This document shows, piece by piece, positions 53,394 through 64,000 of a stretch of DNA of 64,000 nt. The DNA lies in contig JAUIMM010000483.1 of NCBI GenBank assembly GCA_031769625.1, positions 4,051,501 through 4,115,500 on the forward strand, given 5' to 3'. The position numbers and the translations under genes are program-made. The notes beneath the pieces were generated by a model, which was not told where the DNA came from, ran no database searches, and worked only from the letters and a program-made list of their open reading frames with translations. Numbering within the stretch: the stretch's first letter is position 1; each line of letters starts with the position of its first letter. The DNA comes from Taudactylus pleione. Its lineage: Eukaryota; Chordata; Amphibia; Anura; Myobatrachidae.

Positions 53394-53961
53394 GGGGTAG
53401 ATGTATTATAGCGGCACTTAACGTGCCGCTATAACGCTTCCCGCTTCGCCTCTTTACCGAGGCGAAGCAGGAAGCACTACTGATGAGTTGTATAAACATC
53501 TCATCGGCCAGAGAGGGGGAGTGTTAACTCCCCCCTCCGGCGCTACCCGCTAGAGACAGCAGCGCATCAGCCTAGTGCTGATGCGCTGTGTCTCTTCCCG
53601 GCCGGCTCCACTGAGCATGCGCGGGATCTCGCAAGTATCGCGAGATCCCCGCGTGGAGCCCTGGAGCCGGTAGCCACCGCAGCAGGGACAGCGCTGTCCC
53701 TGCTGTGGAGATAGGGCAGAGCCAGGCTGTAGCTGTTGATAATGACAGCTACAGCCGGCCGAACGGTCAGGCGATCTGACCGTTCGTACATAGCCCGGGC
53801 TATCAGCGCTGCTATCTTGTAGATAGCAGCGCCGATAATGACAAGGGCGCATAGCGCCCCTGTCATTTACCGCCCAGACCCCCGATCATACATCGGGGAG
53901 AAGCGGTATCAGCGCACATAACGTGCGCTGATACCGTTTCTGGGCTTCGTACATCTCCCCC
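53394..53961. mobile_element. Serial-hairpin MITE, family E
   Basis: 568 bp with ends GGGGTAGATGTATTA and TACATCTCCCCC and TSD AAT (53391-53393, 53962-53964). Consecutive hairpins cover most of it: TAGCGGCACTTAACGTGCCG (53409-53432), GCTTCGCCTCTTTACCGAGG and mirror (53444-53467), GGGGGAGTGTTAACTCCCCC (53515-53534), CGCATCAGCCTAGTGCTGAT and mirror (53563-53586), GGGATCTCGCAAGTATCGCG and mirror (53623-53648), AGCAGGGACAGCGCTGTCCC (53680-53702), TAGCTGTTGATAATGACAGC and mirror, AACGGTCAGGCGATCTGACC (53761-53783), CTGCTATCTTGTAGATAGCA (53811-53830), GACAAGGGCGCATAGCGCCC and mirror, CCCCGATCATACATCGGGG (about 53881-53898), and ATCAGCGCACATAACGTGCG and mirror. Confidence 0.88.
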
Positions 53962-53964
53962 AAT

Positions 53965-56900
53965 GATCCCTATGGCTACATGCATTTTATGTGATGTATC
54001 AGTGTGTTTTCATCAACAAGTAGCTCTTACTAACTACTTTGAGGCTCATTTCCATTTGGATGTAAGTCAGGTGTATGACACGCCTCTCAGATGTAGCAGT
54101 ACACGCCTCACAATCTCCCTAACAGTATTTTTCAAAAGTAGGCAAGTATGCAATGAACAATGTAAGTCCTGCGTCATGGAGGCCCTTGGAGTAGCGGATT
54201 TGCAGCAGAAGGGGGTGCTTCGACAGACTATTGTCTCATCCCCCAAAACGGCTTCATCCACTCCGCTCTGGGAAGAGGTGCCCTTTAAATGTTGTTGTTC
54301 TCTTTTCTACACTTGTTTTGGTCTGACGGCAATATTCTAATCATACAGACACTTCACTTTGATCTCGTTCTGCCAACAAATCCAGCAAGACAAGTGACTG
54401 CCTAATGTCTGATGATTAGTTAAGTGAAGATTTGCCTCTGACAGGATACTCCGTCACTTCACTCTAGATTTAGAGGAATAAAACTTTCATTAACGGGATC
54501 ATTAGCACAACCTGATTTACTTCTGTACGCTCACCTCACATGTCTCCCCGAGCAGCCGTTGCAACTACCATTGAATTTCAAAGCGATAGGTAGCTCCATT
54601 AATCCCTTCTACGTCCAACCTTTCCCGTGTAATTTAAATCCGCAGGATTGCACTGATTGTACAGTACTTCAAGTTTTATGTGTATTGAGATTAAAAGGTA
54701 TTGGGAGCTTTGTCATGCCGGCAACTTATGGGAAAGCGTTAACTGTCATCTGCGCGTCACTGTGAAATACGTCTCCTTTTGAGACACTGTGCAAATGTCT
54801 ACTCTCTAGAGCCGGTGTGAGGCGTCTTTATGTTGCACTGTACACTGATTTTTATGTGTATGAAGCACAGGCCCCAGTGACAAGGAAGTCTTTATCCCTT
54901 TTATTCAGTAGTTTCTCAAAGCATTGTGGGAATTGCTGATAACGCTACAGAACAAACAGCCCTAAAATATACGACACAGTTACCTTCTCCCTAACGGGTT
55001 TATGCGACGCTGCGTTCCTTGTTTACAGACCAGAAGACATCTGAAAGAGAAGAGGAACTCCGCTTGTGTGAAAACAAACTCTAAAAAGATTTATTTCTTC
55101 ATTTCGTCTGGCGGCCTAAATTTATTACCTAGTGCTCAGGCACTGGGAGAAGCTACGATGGCTTGCTAATATCATTTAGAGTTTTAAAATTATTTTATTA
55201 GAAAAGATGTTATGTTTTAGGAGTTTATTCCGTAAAGGAAGAAGAGCCATTTCTCCGGTGAAAATTGGTGAGACTTTTGCATGGGGAAGTCTATTTTACA
55301 TGGAGAGTAGCGGTTTATTACCCACGAAAATATTTCTAAAAACATTTTACTGACTTCCCATAGTAAAGAGATAGAATTTGTGTGTGCTGAGCCACTATTC
55401 ATGAGATTGCAAACTCTCAAGTCACATGTAGGGCCTGAGTCACGAACCGCTGGGATCGCACTAGCGTCTGTTGCCAACTTGCCATAGGTGTGCCTACGAC
55501 TTTATGCTAATGCTAGTATAAACCCTATCTCTGGTGTACAGTAGTGCGTATGTATGTACAAGGGCCGGGGCGGCCACTTTGAGTGGCTGCAGTCGCAACC
55601 GTCCCACTTTGTACGTCTTTAGTAGCAATCATCGGATGCACCTTTGAAAGCCACATGTTAGGTGCCATATTCCCCGTCATAGTGTGGGCTCCAATGTAAG
55701 GGATTAAGCATCTAAGTTGGCGACCATTTCTACGGCATGCCTACGACACGGAGATGGTGCATCTCTGTGTGTCTGACAGTTGCTGAAGCCTGATTTACTA
55801 CCTTAAGCTATTGTGAGATTCCGTAGGGCTTCATGCATCTGCAAGCGGAAAGCCACGCCGCCCATTGGTTTTACTTCAGCGGGTGAGGGGCGGGGGCAGC
55901 CAGGTCAGCACAGCGGGGGGAGTGGTGTGGCATAAGTAGGGTGTGGCAAGGACATGACAAGGTATTGGGGCGGAGCAGGGGTGTGACCACGTGATTGCAT
56001 AATTTTTTTCCCCCACTACACAATGCCAAGATTACGGGCATTGTGAAGCAGGGGGCGGGGCCACAATGACGCAATTCAGCGTGAATCGTGTCTTTGGCCC
56101 CTTGCTGGGGTGTGTGTTTAGGAGTGGGGGGGAGTCCGGTAATATGTGGTTGCTCCCGGACGCCCAGAAAAGTCTGCAAGTCTCCCAGCCGGGAGTGCCA
56201 CATGATTTTCGGGAGCCTCCCGGCCATTCCGGGAGGGTAGGCAAGTACCACGAGACTCCCATGAAACTCCCACAAATCAGAGCTGGTCACTGTCCAGTTG
56301 CCGCCCAATTTCACGGTAAGACATATCCAGCCACGTTCCATCCAACTCAGAATAGGACAGACATATGAAAAGATGCGTAAATTTGTCTCTGTGCGTGTGC
56401 TCTATGCAAAAGCTCGCCATTTGCGCCCATGCACAGAGATCTGTGCGAATCAGTATCATGGGACGGGCAGGGCACCCTGAGCATGTGGGATGCCCGGCCT
56501 CGGTGCATCACAACTGTAACCCTGAGCTGTATAATCTGAGTGGGTACTGGGAAAAAAAGACAAAGAACAGGTTAACAATCTGTCCTTTGCTTGTGCCTAG
56601 TATTTAAGATTCCATTTCTTGCTGCATTGCATTTTGCAGTGTCAGATATTTTACCTTTGGGATGTTTTAACTGGTTGGCCAATGCTCCCTGCGGATAGTT
56701 AACGGTGAGAAAGTCATCTATTCGTACAAATTAATTAGGAGCAGAGTTATATTTCAAGTGAATTACCGCAGGTGTCTTTCTTTTGTGTGTTACTGTTTAT
56801 CCCTTCCTCCCTCGCTGAGCAGTAACTCTGAGACTGAGAACACAGGGATTCACAGTGGCCCTATGAGAACATCCTCATTTGACAACGCGTGTTAATCATT

Positions 56901-57639
56901 CTGTAATGCAAATTCTAATGTTAATAAACCAGGGAATTCTGCCTCACTCTTAATCTGACATTCTGACAATGCCGCAAATAAAGAAGGATTGACTGTATTT
57001 CTGCTCTGAAGCTGGCAGAACACAGGAAACATATTATGAGTCTAAATAAATTCAACACCAGCTGTAGGCTAGCGACATAAGGAATAAAACAGAATTACTT
57101 AAAGGACCATGGAACCCCAAAACTGAAATGGGCATATAGGAACAGGTATGATAAATACACGACAGATCAACATTAACCTGACCTTACAAAACAGATTGTT
57201 CTCCCATATTTTAGGACTGTCTCCTGATGGCATCTGATGCAGGTTGGAAAGCTGAGGCTGCAGTCACTTGAGCTGCTGAGATGTCACTGGCGCTGCAGAA
57301 ATCCTCACATGCACTCATTACATTTCTGTAAAGCTTGTCTGGCAAGCTGTCATTCTCTCAGTGCCTGATTTAGAGCTGGATGTAAAGATGCCTGTTCATA
57401 CTTGCATTTCTATGTCTTTTGCACAGCAGGGACAAACGCCGGATTTCTAGAGGGGGGTTTCCAAATGCTTGATTTTAGAGTGAGTGTGGCCAGTCCATGA
57501 AGAGAGTAAAATTAGCACTTAACCCACTTTAATATGCATCATACAAAGTGTATAGTGTATGTAATAATTCTGCCATATACAGGACCAGCAATCACAGTAA
57601 TTAGCCCTTATATGCAGAAGTAGGCCATCCTGCCTGAGC
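53965..57639. other. Intergenic sequence, nothing supported
   Basis: No gene. GGGCCTGAGTCACGAACCGC at 55433-55452 looks like one end of a degraded Harbinger-like element, with a possible partner AAGCCTGATTTACTACC near 55786. 55880-56260 is GC-rich with AGTCTCCCAGCCGGGAGTGC and related motifs, possibly the same old repeat as near 7790-8130. The remainder (56600-57600) looks unique. Confidence 0.4.
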
Positions 57640-57642
57640 TGA

Positions 57643-58239
57643 GGGCCTGATTCAGAGCCGCTCGTAAGCGGCCGCTCGTTCGCTCCGAGCGATGTTCGCA
57701 CAACTGCGCATGCGTATGGGTTGTAATACGCATGCGCGAACCAGTCATTGCGGTCGCAAATTGTGTGCTCGCAAAATAGCGAATGCCTGCTAATTTGAGT
57801 GACAGAATAAGGTGTTTGTGGGTGGTAACAGGGGAAGGTGCTTGAAAACAGGGAGTGGAGATCCGAACACAGGCGTGCCAAACGGTCAAAACGGGCGTTT
57901 TAAGGGTGTGCATAATTAAAGCAGCGTCATCGACCACGTCACTTGGTTGTTTCTTAGCCTGAGCTGCTCGCATGATTGCGGTAGGAAATTGCTACCACAA
58001 GCACTGCGAGCAGTTCATACGCCTTTCGATGTACTCGATTAATCTAATAAATAGCGGAGATGACGTAGGATGCGAGCGGCCAGGGGGCGTTTTTTTAAAA
58101 ATAGCGAGCGCATGTTTCGTTCGCTAGTTCAGACATAGAGGCGTCAACAGACCGCAAAGAGCGAGCGCTCAATTTAAATAGCCAGCCCCTTTTTATGAAC
58201 GAGCGAGCGCAAAATAGCGTCCGGCTCTGAATCAGGCCC
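57643..58239. mobile_element. Harbinger-like MITE, family C, copy 3
   Basis: 597 bp with ends GGGCCTGATTCAGAGCC and complement GGCTCTGAATCAGGCCC, TSD TGA (57640-57642, 58240-58242). Subterminal GCGAGCG-type motifs and the inner CACCCACAAACACC-type segment (here on the minus strand) match copies at 4400-4992 and 9755-10334. Confidence 0.88.
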
Positions 58240-58407
58240 TGAATGTTTTCATTTGAGATGTGGGAACCATTCCAGAGCATTTGAGCAAATCTGGGAGTCT
58301 AAAAGCAGCAAAAGAACCTTGCACTGCCCTGGACAAATATGTACTGAATAGTGTATTATACAGTATTAATAATTGACCCTATAGATGGTCTATATCAGTG
58401 CACCCCT

Positions 58408-58724
58408 AAAGCTGGCCACACACTAGACCAACTTATATCCAACCAGCCAACTAGTTGATTTGAAAATCTGGTTAGGTATGAAAGCAAATGACAATCAGCA
58501 ATTTGCTCCCAAACGCCGGAAAATGGACAAAAACTGTTGTTTGAACAAATTGTTTAGATCAAACATTTAACAAACTTGTCTGACCGACCATTTTCATCTG
58601 TTTTCTGGCATTTAGGAACAAAAAACTGATCATCATTTACTCCCATTCCGTACCAGATTTTCATTCCAACCAATCAACTAGTTGGATGGTTGGATGAAAG
58701 TTAGTCTAGTGTGTGGCCAGCTTT
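58408..58724. mobile_element. Palindromic MITE, AAAGCTGGCC family, copy 2
   Basis: About 317 bp, ends AAAGCTGGCCACACACTAG and complement, flanked by TA on both sides. It aligns with copy 1 at 3350-3672; a short deletion lies in the left arm after CTAGTTGATT. Confidence 0.82.
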
Positions 58725-59206
58725 ACAGTGCATGTTTTCCAGATCTCCTAGTTGGTGCACAAGTGTATTCATTACTTGCTCTCACATTTTAAAAGGTGCT
58801 GCTATTTCATTTGTGACAGTGATGGGGTCTTAAAAACATGCAGCTTTAGTATTATATGCTATTTCTATTGTGGTCATCGTGGTGTGGGATGGGGAGGGGG
58901 GTTACCCTACATTTGCGTATGCATCGTTACTTATATGAATTATACTGTATAGCTGCATTCAGACCAGAGATAGGACAGTCATATTCAAATCCAGCACATT
59001 CACTATATTGATGGCAGAATTGTGTCCAATAACTCCCTTTGGAGTGTGTAAAGCACCAGATGGGAATCACCGAGAGGGAGAAGTTGGGAATGACCAGTTG
59101 GCAAGACACGAAAGTGCCAAAGGCAACTGCCTGGCCAGCCATATGCCCAACAAACTAAACAACTTCACTTATTTAGAACATGTGACAGGGTGCTGCCTAA
59201 TATTTA
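58725..59206. other. Intergenic sequence, nothing recognised
   Basis: No gene or element ends found. Confidence 0.4.
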
Positions 59207-60379
59207 GGGGCCTATTCATCATCACTTAATTTTTACAAAAGCAGGTAAAAGTTTAAATTTTCACCTACTTTTGTAAAAATGAAGTGTCAGCCCCATTCAT
59301 CATTCCTGTAACGCAGGAGAAATCACACATATATCCCAGTTACAATTCTCCCCCAATACTTTCCACAGTCCCCATACTTAAGTACAGGGAACTCGTGCTG
59401 CAGACGGTGGAGGTAGGGATAACTTGGGTGCCGGGGAGCTCGTGCTGCAGACGGTGGAGGCAGAGATAACACACCGGTGGGGAGAGGTGCAGTAACGGCT
59501 GGGACATACACCAGCATTGGACACTCATGGCCGGGGGTGCTGAGACAAACACCATGGTGTACAGGTGGTCCCACTCCACACACCGCTCGGCTGGGACAGG
59601 TGCAGGATAGACCGGGGGGGAGCAAGGAAGGAGGGCCATCCGCAGCGGCAGGGTAGTTATATAGATGGGGGAGAGGAGTGTTGGTTACTGATGGCAGCGA
59701 GGGGAGGTGCGGTGGCAGCTGAGACAGACACCGGCTAGATAGGTACAGATAGCTGGGGGGGGGGGGGGGGCGACGACAGCGGGGGCCGGCACAGGTAGTT
59801 ACAGAGACATGCGGGCTCCCTGTCCGACATGAACTGGCAGCATGTTCCGATACCCTCTCTTTACTCCAGGCGGTGCCAGGTAAATGACAGGTGGGTCCAG
59901 CACAGGGTGAGCTTGGAGCTGGAGTTTAGGTAACAGTGTACAGCGGCAGGACTCTCTCTCCTGAGCCTGGCTCACGCCGAGCAGCAGTTGCATCTCATAG
60001 AGAACCGGGCATCGGGACACATAGAGAACCGGGCATCGGGACACATAGAGAACCGGGCATCGGGACACAGAGAACCGGGCATCGGGACACATAGAGGACC
60101 TTGCAGTGGGGGGTGGACGGGACTTGGCAGAAAGGACCAGGCAATAGGAGGAGGGAGTCGCTGCAGAGTGGAGGCCAGCAGAGAGTGGGGAGAAAAGTGC
60201 AGTTGAAGAGGAAAAGTATCACATGTCCGAAAAGATGTCTTCGCAGAAATAGCATCTTTTCGGAAGTGATACTTTACTAATGCAAGAATGATGAATAGGA
60301 CCTAGTTTAACAATGAACTTGTGGCGAGTTCAAAACTAAAATATCACACATGATGTTTTAATCATGATGAATAGGGCCC
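59207..60379. mobile_element. MITE with GGGGCCTATTCATCAT ends
   Basis: Left end GGGGCCTATTCATCATCAC and right end ATGATGAATAGGGCCC are inverted copies. Flanks are TTA and ATA. A hairpin follows the left end (ACAAAAGCAGGTAAAAGTTT and mirror, 59236-59281), and another lies near the right end (TCCGAAAAGATGTC with mirror, about 60228-60263). The centre is GC-rich with a G-run at 59756-59770 and a small tandem repeat. Possibly two overlapping insertions, as GATGAATAGGACC also occurs at 60290. Confidence 0.65.
59998..60095 (+). repeat. Short 21-24-bp tandem repeat
   Basis: Four copies of AGAACCGGGCATCGGGACAC with 21- to 24-bp spacing. Both strands stay open and give short repeated ORFs that are artefacts. 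Confidence 0.9.
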
Positions 60380-61074
60380 ATAAAGAGACAGCACTAAACT
60401 GTACATTGGTGGCAGCCATTTTGTTTGCTGAGTCAATAATCAGCTTATCAATTCACTAGTTCCTAGTGACATAGCTTAGGCAAGAGGCACACGGCACAAT
60501 ATTTTGCTAATATAACATTAGAAATCATTGGGTTAAGTATACTAATATAAATAAAACACTTCCCAATGAATTGTGACTTGTTTGCAGATTGTGCTGAGTT
60601 GCCATTTTTCTAATATTCTCTGTACCTCAGATATGGAGGAAGACGCCATTTTGCCCCTACATCAGATGCCATCACCCATTATTTAAAATGAGTAATGTAC
60701 CATTTGCCACTACAACACTTCCCGTAAAGTGTTGTGTCAACACGGTGACAGCTGACATCACTTATGTTCTTGTTTATACAGCACTTCCGAGGGAATATTA
60801 TCCATTGATTTATTTCTCACTTAAGGTATATTAGCATTAAAGCTGCTCTCACAGAAATGTGCAAAATAAACAAAATGGTGGCATCTCTTAATACATCATG
60901 TGAAGACAGACTGTGTACTTCTAGATAGATCAACACACATTAGCTTTGATTCCTTGTTCACTACATAGAATCCATGGGCTGGATTAATTCTAAGTAACAT
61001 TAAGGAGGAATCATGTCTCAAATAAACTCTATGTATACATATTTTTTTGTTCATGTATATGTATATATAATATA
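60380..61074. other. Intergenic sequence, nothing recognised
   Basis: No gene or element ends found. Confidence 0.4.
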
Positions 61075-61079
61075 TGTAC

Positions 61080-61529
61080 ACAGGTTGAGTCTCCCATATC
61101 CAAATATTCCAAAATACGGAATATTCCAACATACAGAATTTTTTTGGCTTGACTGAGATAATGAAACCTTTGGTTTTTGATGGTTCAATGTGCACAAACT
61201 TTGTATAAGGCACAAATTATTAAAACTATTATATAAAATTAACTTCAGGCCGTGTGTATAAGGTGTATATGAAACATAACTGAATTTCATGTATGTACAA
61301 AAACTTTGCTTGCGCCACACAATTATTGAAAATATTGTATAAAATGACCTGCAGGCTGTGTGTATAAGGTGTATATAACACACAAATGCATTATGTGTGT
61401 ATATTTGGGTCCCATTCCCAAGAGATCTCATTATGATATTATGATATGCAAATATTCCAAAATACAGAATATTCCGTTATCCAAAATACCCCTGGTCCCA
61501 AGCATTTTGGATATCGGAGACTCAACCTG

Positions 61530-61531
<2 letters not shown>
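61080..61531. mobile_element. Tc/mariner (Tigger-like) MITE
   Basis: Left end CAGGTTGAGTCTCCCATATCC and right end GGATATCGGAGACTCAACCTG are inverted copies, with TA just outside on the right and close by on the left. Inner ATTCCAAAATACGGAATATT segments recur, and GTGTGTATAAGGTGTATAT occurs twice. The ends resemble pogo/Tigger-type MITEs. No transposase remnant. Confidence 0.65.

Positions 61532-61561
<30 letters not shown>
61532..61561. repeat. (AT)n microsatellite
   Basis: A run of alternating A and T at the right edge of the Tigger-like MITE. Confidence 0.9.
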
Positions 61562-61564
<3 letters not shown>

Positions 61565-61997
61565 GGATGTGCAGGCTCGGTTCTACTTATATATAGTACA
61601 AAGATACTCTGCACTCATATCCCAATAATAAACTTTTTGCAGGGTGCTCCTTTAAGGAAAAGAACAAGTCGACGTTTTGGCCCCCGAAGGGTCTTTGTCA
61701 AGACAGATTCATGGGAGACATCAGTTCAGCATGCAGCCAGAGAGCAATGCTCCCCCTCCATCTGGCCACCTCCCCAAGCGCCTTCAGTCACATCCTCTTT
61801 TATTTAACACACACATTTCAATATACTATTATACTGTTACCTCTCACATTGCAGTCAGACACATACGTACATATTTTGGAGTCATCCGGTGCGGCCCGCA
61901 CCCCCCCAGGTGTCACTAGTGAGAGAGTAAGAATGAGGGGAAAAAACCCAGGCAGCACCGGGAACTAAGAAAACACAAAAACCATTCCCAACACATT
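61562..61997. other. hAT MITE end fragment and dispersed repeat
   Basis: TTAGGGATGTGCAGGCTCGG at 61561-61580 is the end of the palindromic hAT MITE seen at 32301, broken off after about 20 bp. It is followed by GACGTTTTGGCCCCCGAAGG and GTCTTTGTCAAGACAG, motifs of a common dispersed vertebrate repeat I cannot classify. The remainder to 61997 is unrecognised. Confidence 0.5.
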
Positions 61998-62530
61998 GGG
62001 CGTGATTCATTACGGATCGCTATTGCGATTACGCGCGCAGACGTCCGTTTTTTGAGTAGTGCGCACGCGTATGCATCGCAGTGTGTGTGCGCAAAGGTTT
62101 CATTGCCATCACCCTGCGATTGCAGTGACCACGCAGACCCATCGCAGAGTGACAGACAGGAAGTGACCGTTTGAGGGTGTTGACGGGGTGAAGGAAGTGG
62201 TCGGCAAAACGCAGGCGTGCCAGTGTGTTTGAACGCCATTATGGGAGCGTGCATAAATTAGCCACTACGATGGCAGCCTGAGCTTTCACTGCGTGCGATG
62301 AGGTTAGTAAATTCTGAGTAAGGTCATAGCTGTTGTAATTGTGCGTGACGCTGTGAGGGTGCTCGCTGTTACCGATGGTTTCGCAGATTTGTTAAGTATT
62401 ACGGATATGAGTAAGGGGAAGCGGGCATCCTTATGTTGTGCTGTGACGGCATAGCCATTGCATACATTAGCATATTTTCGCAGTGGGTCTGCGTGCGTAA
62501 TCGCATTAGCGATCTGTAATGATTCAGGCC
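61998..62530. mobile_element. Harbinger-like MITE, family B, copy 3
   Basis: About 533 bp, left end GGGCGTGATTCATTACGGAT and right end ATCTGTAATGATTCAGGCC are inverted copies. The interior (AGGAAGTGGTCGGCAAAACG-like segment, GTGCATAAATTA) aligns with 10445-10970. The TSD is not clear. Confidence 0.78.
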
Positions 62531-63590
62531 GATAGAGCAGACCTTTAAAAAAACACAAGACCTGAGATATCACTATATTTTTTGTTTATTTTTCTGCTGT
62601 TCTCAATTAAGTTGTTGACATGAGCGTGTAGTTTAGCATTCTATTACCATGACAACTGTATCAGACCCTCACAGCCCACAACCTTCCCGCTGTCTCCGGG
62701 CTGAAGTGCATTATCTGTCTCAGGCTGATTTTCTTGACATTTGCTAATCATTCTGAGAAATAAAAGTCAAGTTGCAACAATTGCCACCAGCTCCCGGGCT
62801 ACACCTACCATGGCACTATGAAAGGAAGATTATCCAGGGAGACCCCGGGGAGCGGCAATTATTCACATTTCAGATAATTTTGTCACGTTCTAACTGCAGA
62901 TGAATTCCCAGCGGGCTGGAGATGTCATTATCTATGTACAGGAAAATTTCACCTAATGGAAATACAATCAGCAGAAACAACGCGTTTCCCATGATCTATT
63001 TTAGTTTTCTTTTCTTTCCACTTCTTCCACAGAGATAGAAAGACAGCTGCAGCTTGTTGTTTTGCGAGAGCCATGATCAGTAACGCAGATTTATGTGGGC
63101 AGCATAGAGCACGGGCCGAAGGTGGTATTGTGGTGAGGGTGGCAATAAATGCCACAAGACATTTTACAGGTGTTGGAGCTTTTGTAGCCAGAAAGTTTAG
63201 AAGACGAGAAAGAATAGAAGTAATGAATTGGTAAATAATTGGTTCTGCTTGTGATGTCATACACATAGCAGCTATATCATACACATAACAGTGATGTCAT
63301 ACACATACCATCTATGTCATAACCATAACAGTGATTTCATACAAATAGGCTTCTATTGGGTAACAGCATGTAAAGATAGCGTTGCCCACCACATCCAAGC
63401 AGAATGTATCGCATTCCGGAGCGGCCAAACTTCCGAAAACTTCATCTTTGGAGGTTTGACCGCAAAATATGCATTGATGCATCCCGCCCACAGTCTGTAA
63501 CATGGCAGTTAGGAGCTGATTGGCTGGTACTTTCTCTCCGCTTTAGCACTCTCCAAGGCTTTAGTACATTTCACCCAAAGTCTGTCAAAG
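62531..63590. other. Intergenic sequence
   Basis: No gene. Four imperfect copies of GTGATGTCATACACATA-type sequence lie at 63252-63350. AACATGGCAGTTAGGAGCTG near 63499 is a fragment of the palindromic MITE family at 8487-8663. Confidence 0.45.
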
Positions 63591-64000
63591 GCAAATATTC
63601 AGTCCAAGCAGCAAACGGCAATGTTTGAGTCACAGCAGCAATCGGCAATGTTAGAGTCACAGCAGCAATCGGCAATGTTAGAGTCACAGCAGCAATCGGC
63701 AATATTAGTCACAGCAGCAATCTGCAATGTTAGAGTCACAGCAGCAATCGGCAATATTAGTCACAGCAGCAATCGGCAATGTTAAAGTCACAGCAGCAAT
63801 CTGCAATGTTAGAGTCACAGCAGCAATCGGCAATGTTAGAGTCACAGCAGCAATCGGAAATATTAGTCACAGCAGCAATCGGCAATATTACTCACAGCAG
63901 CAATCGGCAATATTAGTCACAGCAGCAATCGGCAATGTTAGAGTCACAGCAGCAATCTGCAATGTTAGAGTCACAGCAGCAATCGGCAATGTTAGAGTCA
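63591..64000. repeat. 27/24-bp minisatellite reaching the window edge
   Basis: About 15 units of CACAGCAGCAATCGGCAATG plus TTAGAGT (27 bp) mixed with a 24-bp form lacking three bases (ATTAGTCACAG). Single-base variants (ATCTGC, ATCGGA, TTACTC) mark units. The array continues past the end of the window. Confidence 0.95.

Noticed and set aside
59323..59639. Pro/Cys-rich minus-strand ORFs of about 100 residues
   Set aside because: GC-rich, two overlapping frames equally open, located inside a MITE-bounded segment; no motif.
63591..64000. CAG-type coding repeat (polyglutamine)
   Set aside because: Unit lengths of 27 and 24 carry stops such as TTAG/TAG in useful frames and there is no ORF context.

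Overview
The window looks like gene-poor, transposon-saturated DNA from a large vertebrate genome. I infer an anuran amphibian, because of the mixture of PIF/Harbinger, hAT and Tc1 DNA transposons with dense families of short inverted-repeat elements (MITEs), a Ngaro-type tyrosine-recombinase retrotransposon and L2-like LINE scraps. This is judged from element content only; no host marker gene is present. I found no convincing host protein-coding exon, tRNA or rRNA gene. Every coding stretch I can defend belongs to a mobile element.

Layout. 1-11.5 kb: hairpin-rich and palindromic MITEs with 3-bp target-site duplications (TSDs). 11,474-18,932: a complete-looking autonomous PIF/Harbinger element, 7.46 kb with TTA TSD. 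It carries an intact-looking spliced Myb-like gene, a spliced DDE transposase on the minus strand and a second, frame-broken Myb-like gene. It shares about 20 bp of left-end sequence with the hairpin MITEs around it and sits directly against one of them. 19.8-20.6 kb: a 31-bp satellite. 21.6-24.3 kb: three more hairpin MITEs, two in tandem. 25,232-31,717: a young YR retrotransposon (Gag, RT/RNase H, tyrosine recombinase, SGNH hydrolase) with 147-bp direct repeats that are identical by eye. 32-35 kb: three hAT MITEs with 8-bp TSDs. 37,903-43,748: a Harbinger-like MITE holding a 5.3-kb hAT element in which two related minisatellite arrays surround and interrupt the transposase gene. 44.8-46.8 kb: a MITE holding a full Tc1 element with a one-base transposase frameshift. 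47.4-49.5 kb: an inverted pair of elements with telomere-like internal repeats around another hairpin MITE. 50-64 kb: more MITEs (several made of consecutive hairpins), a LINE fragment and a 27-bp array running off the right edge.

The elements interact through nesting and through shared ends. The Harbinger transposase is the obvious candidate to mobilise the GGGCC-ended MITEs. The most unusual theme is that several MITE families with different sequences are assembled almost entirely from consecutive, separate hairpins. The second is the YR element, where a strong splice donor in the leader and a strong acceptor just before the hydrolase ORF would join a leader ATG in frame to the hydrolase. 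All splice calls are by eye; identities and TSDs were read directly from the sequence.
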